From positions 1 to 64,000 of the forward strand of contig CAVUEG010000005.1 in assembly GCA_963740525.1 (NCBI GenBank): a stretch of 64,000 bases of DNA, written 5' to 3'. Within the stretch, counting starts at the first letter, position 1; each line of letters begins with the position of its first letter. A program made the translations under genes and the position numbers. This document shows, one piece after another, positions 51,990 through 61,306 of the stretch. The notes below the pieces were generated by a model. That model worked only from the letters and a program-made list of their open reading frames with translations, ran no database searches and was not told the origin of the DNA. The DNA comes from CAVUEG01 sp963740525 (GTDB lineage Bacteria > Actinomycetota > Actinomycetes > Propionibacteriales > Nocardioidaceae).

Positions 51990-53250
51990 GGGCTTCTCCT
52001 GTCGGTGTCCGAACGGTCTGGTCGGTCTGGTCGGTCTGGTCAGTGGAGTCGGCGGTCACGTGCACCCGGCCGTCGAGCACCCGGACGTCGAGGCTCTGGC
52101 CGGCAGAGACGTCCGCCACGCTGGTCAGCACGCGGCCGTCGCCGTCCTGGAGCACGGCGTAGCCGCGCTGCATCGTCGCCATGGGTGAGAGCGAACGCAC
52201 CCGTGCGAGGTGGTGGTCGAGGGCGTCGGTGGCCCGGTCGAGCTGGTGGCCCAGGGCGCGTCGAGCACGGTCCTGATGGTCCTGGACCGCACGGGAGCGG
52301 TCGGCGAGGCCGCCTCGCGGGTCGGCCAGCACCGGGCGGGTCCGCATCGTCGCGAGGGCCTGCACCTCACGGGCCAGCCAGGCGGTCAGGAAGCCCCGGC
52401 CGCGGTCCCGCATCGCCGTGACCCGGTCGAGCTCGTCGCGGACGTCGGGGACCACCAGCTTCGCGGCGTCGGTCGGGGTGGCCGCCCGGATGTCGGCGAC
52501 CAGGTCGAGCAGGGGGCTGTCCGGCTCGTGGCCGATCGCCGAGACGACCGGGGTGCGGGTCTGGTGGACGGCGCGGATCAGTGCCTCGTCGGAGAACGGC
52601 AGCAGGTCCTCGATGGAGCCACCGCCGCGGGCCACCACGATCACGTCGACCGCGGGGTCCGCATCGAGGCGGCGCAGGCTCTCGATCACCTCGGGCACGC
52701 ACTTGGGGCCCTGCATGGCGGCGTACCGCACCTCGAAGCGCACCTGCGGCCAGCGGCGGCGGGCCACCTCGAGCACGTCGCGCTCGGCGGCGGAGCTGGG
52801 TGCCGTGACCAGCCCGACCTTGGTCGGGAGGAACGGCAGCGAGCGCTTCAGTCCGGCGTCGAACAGGCCCTCGGCCGCCAGGAGCTGACGGCGCCGCTCG
52901 AGGCGGGCGAGGAGCTCGCCGAGGCCGACCATCCGGATCTCGCGTGCCTGGAGGGAGAGCGTGCCGCGGTTGGCGTAGTACGACGGCTTGCCCAGGATCA
53001 CCACCGAGGCGCCCTCCACCACGGGCGGGTTCATCGAGTCGAAGATCTGGCGCGAGACCGTCACCGGGATCGAGATGTCCGCGACCGTGTCGCGGAGTGT
53101 GACGAAGACCGTGGCCATGCCCTGGCGACGGTTGAACTGGGCGATCTGGCCCTCCACCCACACCGGGCCCAGCCGGTCGATCCAGCCGGCGATCGCGTTG
53201 GCGATCTGCCGGACCGGCGCCGGGGACTCCGCGGAGGTGTTCATGGCCAC
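51973..53250 (-). CDS. xseA: Exodeoxyribonuclease VII large subunit
   Basis: The catalytic subunit of exonuclease VII, which degrades single-stranded DNA from both ends. The 425-residue protein has an OB-fold start (VWVEGQIAQFNRRQGMATVFVTLRDTVADISIPVTV). The core contains GLVTAPSSAAERDVLEVARRRWP, VIVVARGGGSIEDLLPFSDEALIRA and SAIGHEPDSPLLDLVADIRAATPTDAA. A helical region and a C-terminal RGYAVLQDGDGRVLTS domain follow. The extreme C-terminus includes a threefold DQT repeat. ATG 53244 is an alternative start. Confidence 0.95.
   Translation of the reverse strand: MAMNTSAESPAPVRQIANAIAGWIDRLGPVWVEGQIAQFNRRQGMATVFVTLRDTVADISIPVTVSRQIFDSMNPPVVEGASVVILGKPSYYANRGTLSLQAREIRMVGLGELLARLERRRQLLAAEGLFDAGLKRSLPFLPTKVGLVTAPSSAAERDVLEVARRRWPQVRFEVRYAAMQGPKCVPEVIESLRRLDADPAVDVIVVARGGGSIEDLLPFSDEALIRAVHQTRTPVVSAIGHEPDSPLLDLVADIRAATPTDAAKLVVPDVRDELDRVTAMRDRGRGFLTAWLAREVQALATMRTRPVLADPRGGLADRSRAVQDHQDRARRALGHQLDRATDALDHHLARVRSLSPMATMQRGYAVLQDGDGRVLTSVADVSAGQSLDVRVLDGRVHVTADSTDQTDQTDQTVRTPTGEARGQAG
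52015..52041. repeat. Three tandem 9-bp repeats in the 3' end of xseA
   Basis: GGTCTGGTC is present in three perfect head-to-tail copies, giving a DQT triplet repeat in the disordered tail of XseA. In frame, so copy-number change would only alter tail length. Confidence 0.8.
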
Positions 53251-53287
53251 GGACCGACCCTAGGGGAGGGCACCTACGATGGGCCGC

Positions 53288-54265
53288 ATGAGTACCGATC
53301 TGGGGATGCCGCAGCGTCACGTCCTGCTCGCCGCGCCGCGCGGCTACTGCGCAGGCGTGGACCGGGCCGTGATCACCGTTGAGAAGGCCCTCGACCTGTA
53401 CGGCGCCCCGGTGTACGTCCGCAAGCAGATCGTGCACAACAAGCACGTCGTGGCCGGGCTCGAGGAGCGCGGTGCGATCTTCGTCGAGGAGCTCGACGAG
53501 GTGCCCGAGGGCGAGACCGTGGTGTTCTCCGCCCACGGCGTCTCCCCGGCGGTGCACCACCAGGCCGAGGAGCGGGGCCTGAAGACGATCGACGCCACCT
53601 GCCCGCTGGTCACCAAGGTGCACCACGAGGCCAAGCGGTTCGCCGGTGAGGACTACGACATCCTGCTGATCGGTCACGCCGGTCACGAGGAGGTCGAGGG
53701 GACCTCGGGCGAGGCGCCCGACCACATCCAGCTGGTCCAGGGGCCCGAGGACGTGGCCGCGATCGAGGTGCGCGATCCGGCCAAGGTCGCCTGGCTCTCG
53801 CAGACCACGCTCAGCGTCGACGAGACCCTGGCCACGGTGGCCGCGATCCGTGAGCGCTTCCCCCTGCTGCTCGACCCGCCCAGCGACGACATCTGCTACG
53901 CGACCCAGAACCGCCAGATCGCGGTCAAGGAGATCAGCAAGGACGCAGACCTGGTCGTCGTGGTCGGCTCCCGCAACTCCTCCAACTCCGTCCGGCTGGT
54001 CGAGGTGGCACTCGAGGCCGGCGCCCGGTCGTCGTACCTCGTCGACGACGCCAGTGAGATCGACGAGGCGTGGCTCGACGGCGTCGAGACCGTGAGCGTG
54101 ACCTCGGGGGCGTCGGTTCCCGAGGACCTGGTCGACGGCGTGCTCGCCTTCCTGGCCGAGCGCGGCTACCCGGACGCGAAGGCGGTGCACTCCGCCGAGG
54201 AGTCACTGATCTTCGCCCTGCCGCCGGAGCTGCGGCGGGACCTGCGCGCCGCGGCGACCCGCTAG
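53288..54265 (+). CDS. ispH: 4-hydroxy-3-methylbut-2-enyl diphosphate reductase
   Basis: The last enzyme of the MEP isoprenoid pathway, an iron-sulfur reductase. The 325-residue protein has cluster cysteines Cys-21 (APRGYCAGV), Cys-105 (DATCPLVTKVH) and Cys-203 (SDDICYATQNRQ). The substrate-binding HNKHVV, SAHGV, GHAGHEEVEGT and GSRNSSNSVRLVEVA segments are all present. ATG 53288 is chosen over 53279. It is divergent from xseA with 37 bp between. Location beside xseA is conserved in Actinobacteria. Confidence 0.96.
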   Translation: MSTDLGMPQRHVLLAAPRGYCAGVDRAVITVEKALDLYGAPVYVRKQIVHNKHVVAGLEERGAIFVEELDEVPEGETVVFSAHGVSPAVHHQAEERGLKTIDATCPLVTKVHHEAKRFAGEDYDILLIGHAGHEEVEGTSGEAPDHIQLVQGPEDVAAIEVRDPAKVAWLSQTTLSVDETLATVAAIRERFPLLLDPPSDDICYATQNRQIAVKEISKDADLVVVVGSRNSSNSVRLVEVALEAGARSSYLVDDASEIDEAWLDGVETVSVTSGASVPEDLVDGVLAFLAERGYPDAKAVHSAEESLIFALPPELRRDLRAAATR

Positions 54266-54276
54266 GCCCGGCGGTC

Positions 54277-54897
54277 GTGGCCCGTTACGTCGACGTCCAC
54301 CCCGAGAACCCCCAGCCGCGGGCGATCTCGCAGCTCGTGGCGCTGCTGCGCGAGGACGGGCTGATCGCCTACCCCACCGACTCGGGCTACGCCCTCGGCA
54401 TCCAACTCGGCAACCGGGACGGGCTGGAGCGGATCCGGCGGATCCGTCAGCTCGACGACAAGCACCACTTCACCTTGGTCTGCAAGGACTTCGCGCAGCT
54501 CGGCCAGTTCGTCCACGTCGACAACGCGGCGTTCCGGACGATCAAGGCCGCGACGCCCGGCCCCTACACCTTCATCCTGCCCGCGACCCGCGAGGTCCCC
54601 CGCCGGCTGATGCACCCGAAGAAGCGGACCGTCGGCGTCCGGATCCCCGACCACACGGTCGTCCGGGCCCTGGTCGAGGCACTGGGCGAGCCCTTGCTGT
54701 CGAGCACCCTGCTGCTGCCGGGCCAGGACGAGCCGATGACCCAGGGCTGGGAGATCAAGGAGGAGCTCGACCTCCTCGTGGACGCGGTCGTGGAGAGCGG
54801 CGAGACCGGGTCCGAGCCGACCACGGTGATCGACTGGTCTGGTCCCGCACCCGAGGTGGCGCGGTACGGCGCGGGCGATCCCTCCCGCTTCGAGTAG
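54277..54897 (+). CDS. Sua5/YciO/YrdC family protein
   Basis: A 206-residue YrdC-fold protein. Conserved YPTDSGYALGIQLGNRDGLERIRRIRQLDDKHHFTLVCKDFAQLGQF and PGPYTFILPATREVPRRLMHPKKRTVGVRIPDH hold the basic nucleotide and tRNA-binding groove. The YciO-like subgroup is suggested by the length and by the SSTLLLPGQDEPMTQGWEIKEEL C-terminus, rather than true TsaC, so threonylcarbamoyl-AMP synthesis is not certain. The GTG start lies 11 bp after ispH; probably co-transcribed. Confidence 0.9.
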   Translation: MARYVDVHPENPQPRAISQLVALLREDGLIAYPTDSGYALGIQLGNRDGLERIRRIRQLDDKHHFTLVCKDFAQLGQFVHVDNAAFRTIKAATPGPYTFILPATREVPRRLMHPKKRTVGVRIPDHTVVRALVEALGEPLLSSTLLLPGQDEPMTQGWEIKEELDLLVDAVVESGETGSEPTTVIDWSGPAPEVARYGAGDPSRFE

Positions 54898-54992
54898 GTC
54901 CGGGCGAGGTTTTACCTATGGGTCTGGCAAAGCCGATGCGCGGGTGACCGAAGCCGTCGAGACTTCCGTCAGGCCGCTGTCCCCAGACACAT

Positions 54993-55427
54993 TCAGCGGA
55001 GCACTGCGACGCGGCGGCGGAACCCAGACCGCCGCCGCGTTGTAATAACCCGGCGACGTACGGCGAGGATCGCCAGGGTCAGCATGTAGCCGGTGATCAG
55101 GGCCCCGGCATGGTGGGTCAGCCCCGAGACGACCGCCTGGACGACCCCGTCGCGCGCGTCGGCGATCGCGGTCACGTCCCACAGCGCCAGCAGCACGGCG
55201 GCACCGAGCATCAGCAGTGGAGGCAGCACGCCGACGGTGAAGAAGTCACGCGGGCGGACGGCGAGTGCGACAGCGATGCAGGTCACCACGAAGCCCAGGT
55301 CGAACAGCAGCGACAGCCGGCCGGTGACCAGAATGTCGAGACCCAGCAGGGCGAGACCGGCCAGAGCGGACAGCAGGACCACCTGCGGTCCCGGTCGTCG
55401 TCCCTGCTCCCACACCGTGGTGCTCAC
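54993..55427 (-). CDS. DUF6542-type membrane protein
   Basis: A 144-residue protein with four predicted helices (about 15-35, 38-58, 66-86 and 105-122), a short cytoplasmic start and a very basic C-terminus (RRRVITTRRRSGFRRRVAVLR). It fits DUF6542, a domain found in the ispH-ychF interval of Actinobacteria; function unknown. The last 16 or so codons are encoded by a long GC hairpin (55009-55040), so the true stop could be affected by sequence error there. Confidence 0.75.
   Translation of the reverse strand: MSTTVWEQGRRPGPQVVLLSALAGLALLGLDILVTGRLSLLFDLGFVVTCIAVALAVRPRDFFTVGVLPPLLMLGAAVLLALWDVTAIADARDGVVQAVVSGLTHHAGALITGYMLTLAILAVRRRVITTRRRSGFRRRVAVLR
55009..55040. terminator. 12-bp perfect hairpin at the end of the DUF6542 gene
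   Basis: ACGCGGCGGCGG and CCGCCGCCGCGT form a perfect 12-bp stem with an 8-nt loop. It overlaps the last codons of the minus-strand DUF6542 gene and could terminate transcripts from the Sua5-like gene (stop at 54897) as well. On the plus strand it is followed by TGTAATAA. Confidence 0.6.
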
Positions 55428-55451
55428 GCTCCCACGGTAGGACTGCCCGGC

Positions 55452-56543
55452 TCAGGCGGAGTCGCGACGCGCCGTGCGTCGCGAGTCGAGCAGCTCGGGC
55501 GCGGCGAGCGGACGGACCGCGTCGGTGACCGGGGTCGGGGACTCCAGCCGGCCGGCGAGGCCGAGATCCTCGAACCGGCGGGCGGTGACGAGCACCCGGC
55601 CCTCGAGGGAGCCGACGGTCTCGTTGAAGGACGCCACGGCTCGGGTCAGGGAGCGGCCGAGCTTGTCGAGGTGGCCGCCCATCACACCGAGGCGGTCGTG
55701 CAGGTCCCGGCCGAGCTCGTGGATGTCGCGGGCCTTCTCGGCGATGGTCTCGGTGGTCCACGCATGGGCGACCGTCCGCAGCAGGGCGATCAGCGTCGTC
55801 GGCGTGGCGAGCACGACCTTGCGCTCGGAGGCGAACTCGATCAGGTCGGGGTCGGTCTCGAGGGCAGCGGAGAGGAAGGACTCTCCCGGGACGAACAGCA
55901 CCACGAACTCGGGGCTGGACTCCAGGCTGCGCCAGTACGTCTTCGAGGAGAGCTGGTCCACGTGGGTGCGCACCTGGCGGGCGTGCCGGCGCAGGTGGGC
56001 GAGCGACTCCTCCTCGTCGTCGGTGGAGGTGGCGTCGAGGAAGGCGTCGAGCGGCACCTTGGAGTCCACGACGAGGCTCTTGCCGCCGGCGAGACGGACC
56101 ACGAGGTCGGGCCGGAGCGTCTGGCCGGTGCCGTCGGTCAGGTGCACCTGCTCGGTGAAGTCGCAACGGTCCACCAGCCCGGCCAGCTCGACCGTACGAC
56201 GCAGGTGCAGCTCCCCCCAGCGTCCACGCACCTGCGGCTTGCGCAGTGCCGTGGCCAGCGAGGAGGTCTCGCGCCGCAGGACGTCCGTGGAGTGCCTGAC
56301 GTCCTCGACCTGCTGCCGGAGCTGCCCCTGCCAGGAGACCCCGGCGTGCTCGAGGTCGCGAAGCTGGTCCTGGAGCCGCTGGAGTCCGTCGCGGACGACG
56401 GCCCGCTCGGCCGCACCGTCGGCGACCCGCTCGTCGTGGCCCTCCACCGCTCGCGCTCGGGCCCAGAGCAGCCCGAGGAGGGCGCCGAGGGCGAGGCCCA
56501 CCGCCAGGGTGAGGAGGAGCGAGAACGCGGTGCCGAGGTCCAT
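55452..56543 (-). CDS. rmuC: DNA recombination protein RmuC
   Basis: A 363-residue RmuC-family protein: an N-terminal membrane helix (about 5-26), a coiled-coil stretch (about 30-95), and a nuclease-like domain with the family motifs VRGRWGELHLRRTVELAGLVDRCDFTEQ, RPDLVVRLAGGKSLVVDSKVPLDAFLDA and FVPGESFLSAALETDPDLIEFASERKVVLATPTTLIALLRTVA. RmuC limits inversion at short repeats in E. coli. The start MDLGTAFSLLL at 56543 gives the expected N-terminal anchor. It lies 24 bp upstream of the DUF6542 gene, so co-transcribed. Confidence 0.94.
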   Translation of the reverse strand: MDLGTAFSLLLTLAVGLALGALLGLLWARARAVEGHDERVADGAAERAVVRDGLQRLQDQLRDLEHAGVSWQGQLRQQVEDVRHSTDVLRRETSSLATALRKPQVRGRWGELHLRRTVELAGLVDRCDFTEQVHLTDGTGQTLRPDLVVRLAGGKSLVVDSKVPLDAFLDATSTDDEEESLAHLRRHARQVRTHVDQLSSKTYWRSLESSPEFVVLFVPGESFLSAALETDPDLIEFASERKVVLATPTTLIALLRTVAHAWTTETIAEKARDIHELGRDLHDRLGVMGGHLDKLGRSLTRAVASFNETVGSLEGRVLVTARRFEDLGLAGRLESPTPVTDAVRPLAAPELLDSRRTARRDSA

Positions 56544-56633
56544 GCCCTCAGGGTGCCGGACCGCACCGACAGAACCCGGCATCAGGGACCCCCGGGAGGT
56601 CGGCGATTCGGGATGACATGTCAGGCTTGTCGC

Positions 56634-57221
56634 ATGACGTCTCGGATCGCGCCTGCGCTGGCTCTCGCCCTGTCCCTCGGCCTCCTGGCCTCCTGCAGCT
56701 CGGGTGGTGACGAGCCGAAGGCCTCCGACACCCCGAACGGCTCGCACAGCCCGACCGGCAAGCCCGGCGCCTCTCGGTCGGAGAACGCGTCGCTGAAGCT
56801 GACCTCACCGAAGAAGCCCGTCTGTGCCCCGGTCGGCGGGGACTCGCAGGAGTTCGGCTACTTCGGCTACGAGCTGAAGCCGAAGGGCACCCTGACGCTC
56901 GGCGAGCCCCAGCTCTTCGCCGCCGACCAGGTGAGCGTCGAGTCGTCGTTCGTCTACGAGACCGACAAGACCGGCGCGACGGGTGTGTACGACTGGCCGC
57001 TGGGCAAGGACTTCGACAACGCCACCGACTGGACCTCCAGCGACGCTGCCTCCGGCTACCAGCTCGAGGAGGGCAAGACCTATGCCCTCGTCATCCAGGT
57101 GCAGGTCAACAAGGCCGACCTGCCCACCTACATCAAGGGCGTGACCGTGCCGTTCCTCGCCGAGGGGAAGTCGTCGGCCGTAGAGGGCAAGGGCCAGGTC
57201 ACGTTCAAGACGAAGTGCTGA
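56634..57221 (+). CDS. Lipoprotein of unknown function
   Basis: A 195-residue lipoprotein. The signal peptide ends LLASCSS (lipid Cys-21), a serine- and proline-rich linker follows, then a beta-rich domain of about 145 residues (CAPVGGDSQEFGYFGYELKPKGTLTLGEPQLFAADQV). Two cysteines, near the start and at the very last residue (FKTKC), could form a disulfide. I do not recognise a family. It is divergent from rmuC and convergent with the exonuclease III gene, overlapping it by 17 bp. Confidence 0.82.
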   Translation: MTSRIAPALALALSLGLLASCSSGGDEPKASDTPNGSHSPTGKPGASRSENASLKLTSPKKPVCAPVGGDSQEFGYFGYELKPKGTLTLGEPQLFAADQVSVESSFVYETDKTGATGVYDWPLGKDFDNATDWTSSDAASGYQLEEGKTYALVIQVQVNKADLPTYIKGVTVPFLAEGKSSAVEGKGQVTFKTKC

Positions 57222-58002
57222 GCTCCACGATCACCGGCGCGTGGTCACTGGCGCCCTTGCCGGCGCGCTCGTCCCGGTCGACCGAGGCGCCGGTGACCCG
57301 GGCGGCCAGGGCGGGGGAGCCGAGGATGAAGTCGATCCGCATGCCGCGGTTCCGCTCGAAGCGCTGCCGGTAGTAGTCCCAGTAGGTGTACACGTCCGCG
57401 CCCGGCGTGTGCGGGCGCACCAGGTCGGCGTACCCGGCCTCGACGAAGGCGTGGAAGGCGGCGCGCTCGGCGGGGGTCACGTGGGTGCTCTTCGCGAACT
57501 GGGCGATGTCGAAGACGTCTGAGTCCGTGGGGGCGATGTTCCAGTCGCCCACCAGCGCCACCTGCGCCCGGGGGTCGTCGCGGAGCCAGCCGGCGGCGTT
57601 CGCGCGAAGAGCGGCCAGCCACTCCAGCTTGTAGGCCAGGTGCGGGTCCTCCAGCGTGCGGCCGTTGGGAACGTACAGCGACCACACCCGCACACCGGCG
57701 CACGTCGCGGCGATCGCACGCGCCTCGGCGACCGCGGGCTCACCCCAGTGCGGCATCCCCTCGAAGCCCGCCTGCACGTCCTCGAGACCGACCCGGGAGG
57801 CGATCGCGACGCCGTTCCACTGGTTGAGCCCGTACGTCGCCACCTCGTACCCGCGAGCCTGGAGCCCCATCAGCGGCCACTGGTCGTCGCGGGCCTTGGT
57901 CTCCTGCAGCGCGAGCACGTCGATGTCGTGCCGGTCGACGAACGCCTCGACCCGGTCGATCCGGGAGCGGATCGAGTTGACGTTCCAGGTGGCGAGGCGC
58001 AT
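57205..58002 (-). CDS. xth: Exodeoxyribonuclease III
   Basis: An AP endonuclease and 3'-5' exonuclease for base excision repair, 265 residues. Catalytic segments of the EEP fold are complete: ATWNVNSIRSR, VLALQETKARD (metal Glu-38), VALVGDWNIAPTDSDVFD, MRIDFILGSP and GASDHAPVIVEL. ATG 58002 shares its first base with the upstream lipoprotein stop, suggesting coupling. Confidence 0.95.
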   Translation of the reverse strand: MRLATWNVNSIRSRIDRVEAFVDRHDIDVLALQETKARDDQWPLMGLQARGYEVATYGLNQWNGVAIASRVGLEDVQAGFEGMPHWGEPAVAEARAIAATCAGVRVWSLYVPNGRTLEDPHLAYKLEWLAALRANAAGWLRDDPRAQVALVGDWNIAPTDSDVFDIAQFAKSTHVTPAERAAFHAFVEAGYADLVRPHTPGADVYTYWDYYRQRFERNRGMRIDFILGSPALAARVTGASVDRDERAGKGASDHAPVIVELSTSS

Positions 58003-58682
58003 CAGGCCTGGTTGAGGCGGTCGACCATCCCGTTGACGGTCTCCTCCGCGACCTGGGTGACCTGGTCGAGGGTGGCGCGTGACTGCCAGCGGCGGAAGTC
58101 GACCTGGGCGGTGTACTCGCCGCGGCTCAGGAAGACGCGGACGATGGAGAACGGCGCCGGCTTGCCGATGGCGTGGGTGCTCTGCGCGGTGACCCGCACC
58201 TCCCAGCCGGTCCAGCCGTTCCACGAGTAGTCGCTGATCTTCCCGGTGCCCTCGAGCCCGGCGGTCGTCAGCTGGTTCTTCTCCACCGCGAAGTCGCCGT
58301 CGAAGACGTCGACGTCGGACCGGGCCGATTCCTGGGCCGCCTTGGCCTTGGCGGCGCCGTCCCAGTGGATCGTGGCCGCGAGCAGGTGCTCGCCCTCGCC
58401 CTGGTAGTTCACCGGGTCGGGAGGGGTGAGCGCCACGAAGCTGCCGTGTCCGTCGGGCAGGTTGCCGCAGCTGTCGGACGCGCTGGTGCAGGTCTCCTCG
58501 AGCGCGTACCCCTTCGGCAGGTTCTTCTTGAACGGCAGCGCGGAGACCAGCTGGGCGTCGGTCAGGGAGACCTTCCCGGACCCCGTCTGCTCGGGCTTCG
58601 GGCCGGAGTCGGCAGGTCCGGAGCACCCCGCGAGCAGCAGGGCGAGCAGGGCAACGGGGAGGGCAGAGACGGGGAATCGCAC
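58002..58682 (-). CDS. Lipoprotein of unknown function
   Basis: A 226-residue lipoprotein: signal peptide ending LLLAGCSG (lipid Cys-20), acidic linker, then a domain of about 180 residues with a CTSASDSCGNLP cysteine pair and SWNGWTGWEVRVTAQSTHAIGKPAPFSIVRVFLSRGEYTAQVDFRRWQS. I do not recognise the family; the shape is like actinobacterial sensor-domain-type lipoproteins. The GTG start at 58682 is divergent from the helicase gene with 81 bp between. Confidence 0.82.
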   Translation of the reverse strand: MRFPVSALPVALLALLLAGCSGPADSGPKPEQTGSGKVSLTDAQLVSALPFKKNLPKGYALEETCTSASDSCGNLPDGHGSFVALTPPDPVNYQGEGEHLLAATIHWDGAAKAKAAQESARSDVDVFDGDFAVEKNQLTTAGLEGTGKISDYSWNGWTGWEVRVTAQSTHAIGKPAPFSIVRVFLSRGEYTAQVDFRRWQSRATLDQVTQVAEETVNGMVDRLNQA

Positions 58683-58763
58683 GCGGTCACCCTACGCACG
58701 CCTCTCAAGAGCCCCGGACCCGGCGGGCGGGTCGAGGCGGTCCATCGGGGACGATGGCCGGTG

Positions 58764-61283
58764 ATGACCCTCACCGAGCTGCTGCCGACCCGCGAACCCG
58801 ACCCGGCCAGGCCGGGCGCCATGCGCGTCGACGAGGACGCGATGTACGACGTCTTCACCACGTGGGCCGGCGACCGTGGGCTCACCCTCTACCCGGCGCA
58901 GGACGAGGCGTTCCTGGAGATCCTCACCGGGTCCAACGTGATCCTCTCCACGCCGACCGGCTCGGGGAAGAGCCTGGTCGCGGTCGCCGCCCACGCCACC
59001 GCGCTGGCTCGCGGCGAGCGGAGCTACTACACGGCGCCGATCAAGGCGCTGGTCAGCGAGAAGTTCTTCTCGCTGTGCGACATCTTCGGCGCCGAGAACG
59101 TCGGGATGCTCACCGGCGACGCGGCAGTGAACCCTGACGCCCCGCTGATCTGCTGCACCGCGGAGGTGCTCGCGAACCAGGCGCTGCGCGAGGGCGACAC
59201 GGCCGACATCGGGCAGGTGGTGATGGACGAGTTCCACTTCTACGCCGAGCCGGACCGCGGTTGGGCGTGGCAGGTGCCGCTGATCGAGCTGCCCCACGTC
59301 CAGTTCCTGCTGATGTCGGCCACCCTCGGTGACGTCTCGTTCTTCCGTGACGACCTGAGCCGTCGTACCGGCCGGGACACGACGGTGGTCAGCTCGATGC
59401 AGCGGCCGGTGCCGCTGAGCTACTCCTGGGCCGAGACGCCGTTGCACGAGACGCTGGAGGAGCTGCTCACGACCCACCAGGCGCCGGTGTACGTCGTGCA
59501 CTTCACCCAGGCGTCCGCGCTGGAGCGGGCCCAGGCGCTGACCTCGGTCAACGTGGCCACCCGCGAGGAGCGCGACAAGATCGCCGAGCTCATCGGAGGC
59601 TTCCGCTTCGCCGCGGGGTTCGGCAAGACGCTCTCGCGGCTGATCCGGCACGGGATCGGCGTGCACCACGCGGGGATGCTGCCGAAGTACCGCCGACTGG
59701 TCGAGACCCTCGCGCAGGCCGGCCTGCTCAAGGTCATCTGCGGCACCGACACCCTCGGGGTCGGGATCAACGTGCCGATCCGGACCGTGGTGCTGAGCGG
59801 GCTGACCAAGTACGACGGACGCAAGCAGCGCGTGCTCAAGGCGCGGGAGTTCCACCAGATCGCGGGTCGCGCGGGACGTGCTGGCTACGACACCGCCGGC
59901 ACTGTCGTCGTCCAGGCGCCGGACCACATCGTCGAGAACGCCCGGCTGGTGAAGAAGGCCGGCGACGACCCGAAGAAGCTGAAGCGGGTGCAGCGCAAGA
60001 AGGCGCCCGAGGGGTTCGTGACCTGGACCGAGGACACCTACGACCGGCTGGTGCACGCCGACCCGGAGCCGCTGAGGTCGCGGATGCGGATCACCCACGG
60101 GATGGTGCTCAACGTGATCGCCCGCGACGGCGACTCGTTCGCGGCGATGAGGCGGCTGCTGCGTGACAACCACGAGGAGCCTCACAGCCAGGTCCGGCTG
60201 GTGCAGCGTGCGGTCGCGATCCAGCGCAGCCTGCTGGCCGCCCGGGTGGTCGAGCAGCGCCCGGACGCACTGTCGGCTCGCCGAGGAGGTGCAGCACGGG
60301 TTCGCGCTCAACCAGCCGCTGTCGACGTACGCACTGGCGACCTTCGACACCCTCGACGCGGAGGCGCCGACGTACGCGCTGGACGTGCTCTCCGTCGTGG
60401 AGTCGACGCTGGAGGATCCGCGTCAGGTGCTGCAGGCACAGCTGTTCAGGGCGCGCGGCGAGGCGATCGGGGAGATGAAGTCCGACGGCGTCGAGTACGA
60501 CGAGCGGATGGAGCTCCTCGACGAGGTCACCTAGCCCAAGCCGCTGCAGGAGCTGCTGGAGGCGACCTTCGAGATCTACGCGCGGACCCACCCGTGGATC
60601 GCGGAGACGCCGGTGTCGCCGAAGTCGGTGGTCCGCGACATGTACGAGCAGGCGATGACGTTCGGGGAGTACGTCGCGTCGTACGGGCTCGCCCGCTCGG
60701 AGGGGCTGGTGCTGCGCTACCTCTCCGATGCCTACCGGGCGCTGCGGCAGACGGTGCCGGACTCGGTGCGCACCGACGAGCTCGAGGACCTGACCGAGTG
60801 GCTCGGCGCGGTCGTCCGCCAGACCGACTCCAGCCTGCTCGACGAGTGGGAGCGGCTCTCCGACCCCGACGCGGTGCTGGTCGAGCCCTCGGCGCTGGAG
60901 CCGGCCGAGCCGCCGAAGCTCACCGCGAACGTGCGCGCCCTGCGGGTGCTGGTCCGCAACGCGTTGTTCCGTCGGGTGGAGCTGGCCGCCCTGCGTCGCC
61001 TCGACGACCTCGACGACCTCGACGGGGCGGGTCCGGACGGGACCGACTGGGAGGAGGCTCTGGCGGACTACTTCGCTGAGCACGACTTCATCGGCACCGG
61101 CCCGGATGCGCGCGGACCGGCGATGTTCCTGGTCGAGGAGCAGCCGCAGGCCTGGGCGGTGCAGCAGATCCTGGACGACCCGGCCGGGGACCACGACTGG
61201 CGGATCCTGGCACGGTCGACCTGGTCGCCTCCGACGAGGCAGGCGAGCTGGTGCTGCGCGACGTACGCCTCACCCAGCTGTGA
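58764..61283 (+). pseudogene. DUF3516-type DEAD/DEAH (Ski2-like) RNA helicase, disrupted
   Basis: An RNA helicase of the actinobacterial Ski2/Mtr4-like class, about 840 codons. The N-terminal ATPase is intact: PTGSGKS (Walker A), VVMDEFHFY (motif II), MSATLGD (III), then VGINVPIRTVVLSGLTKYDG and HQIAGRAGRAGYD (V and VI). Three lesions follow: a frameshift between 60250 and 60278 into LAEEVQHGFALNQPLS; an in-frame TAG at 60532-60534 in place of a probable Tyr before PKPLQELLEATF; and a frameshift near 61212. The native end RDVRLTQL and its TGA at 61281 are preserved. So much C-terminal sequence is conserved that recent loss or sequence error is likely. Confidence 0.85.
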
Positions 61284-61306
61284 CGGGAGCCCGAGCTCCC
61301 GGTGGC

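Noticed and set aside
52015..52041. Short tandem repeats as a CRISPR or phase-variation tract
   Set aside because: Only three 9-bp copies, in frame inside xseA; no spacers and no frame change on copy loss.
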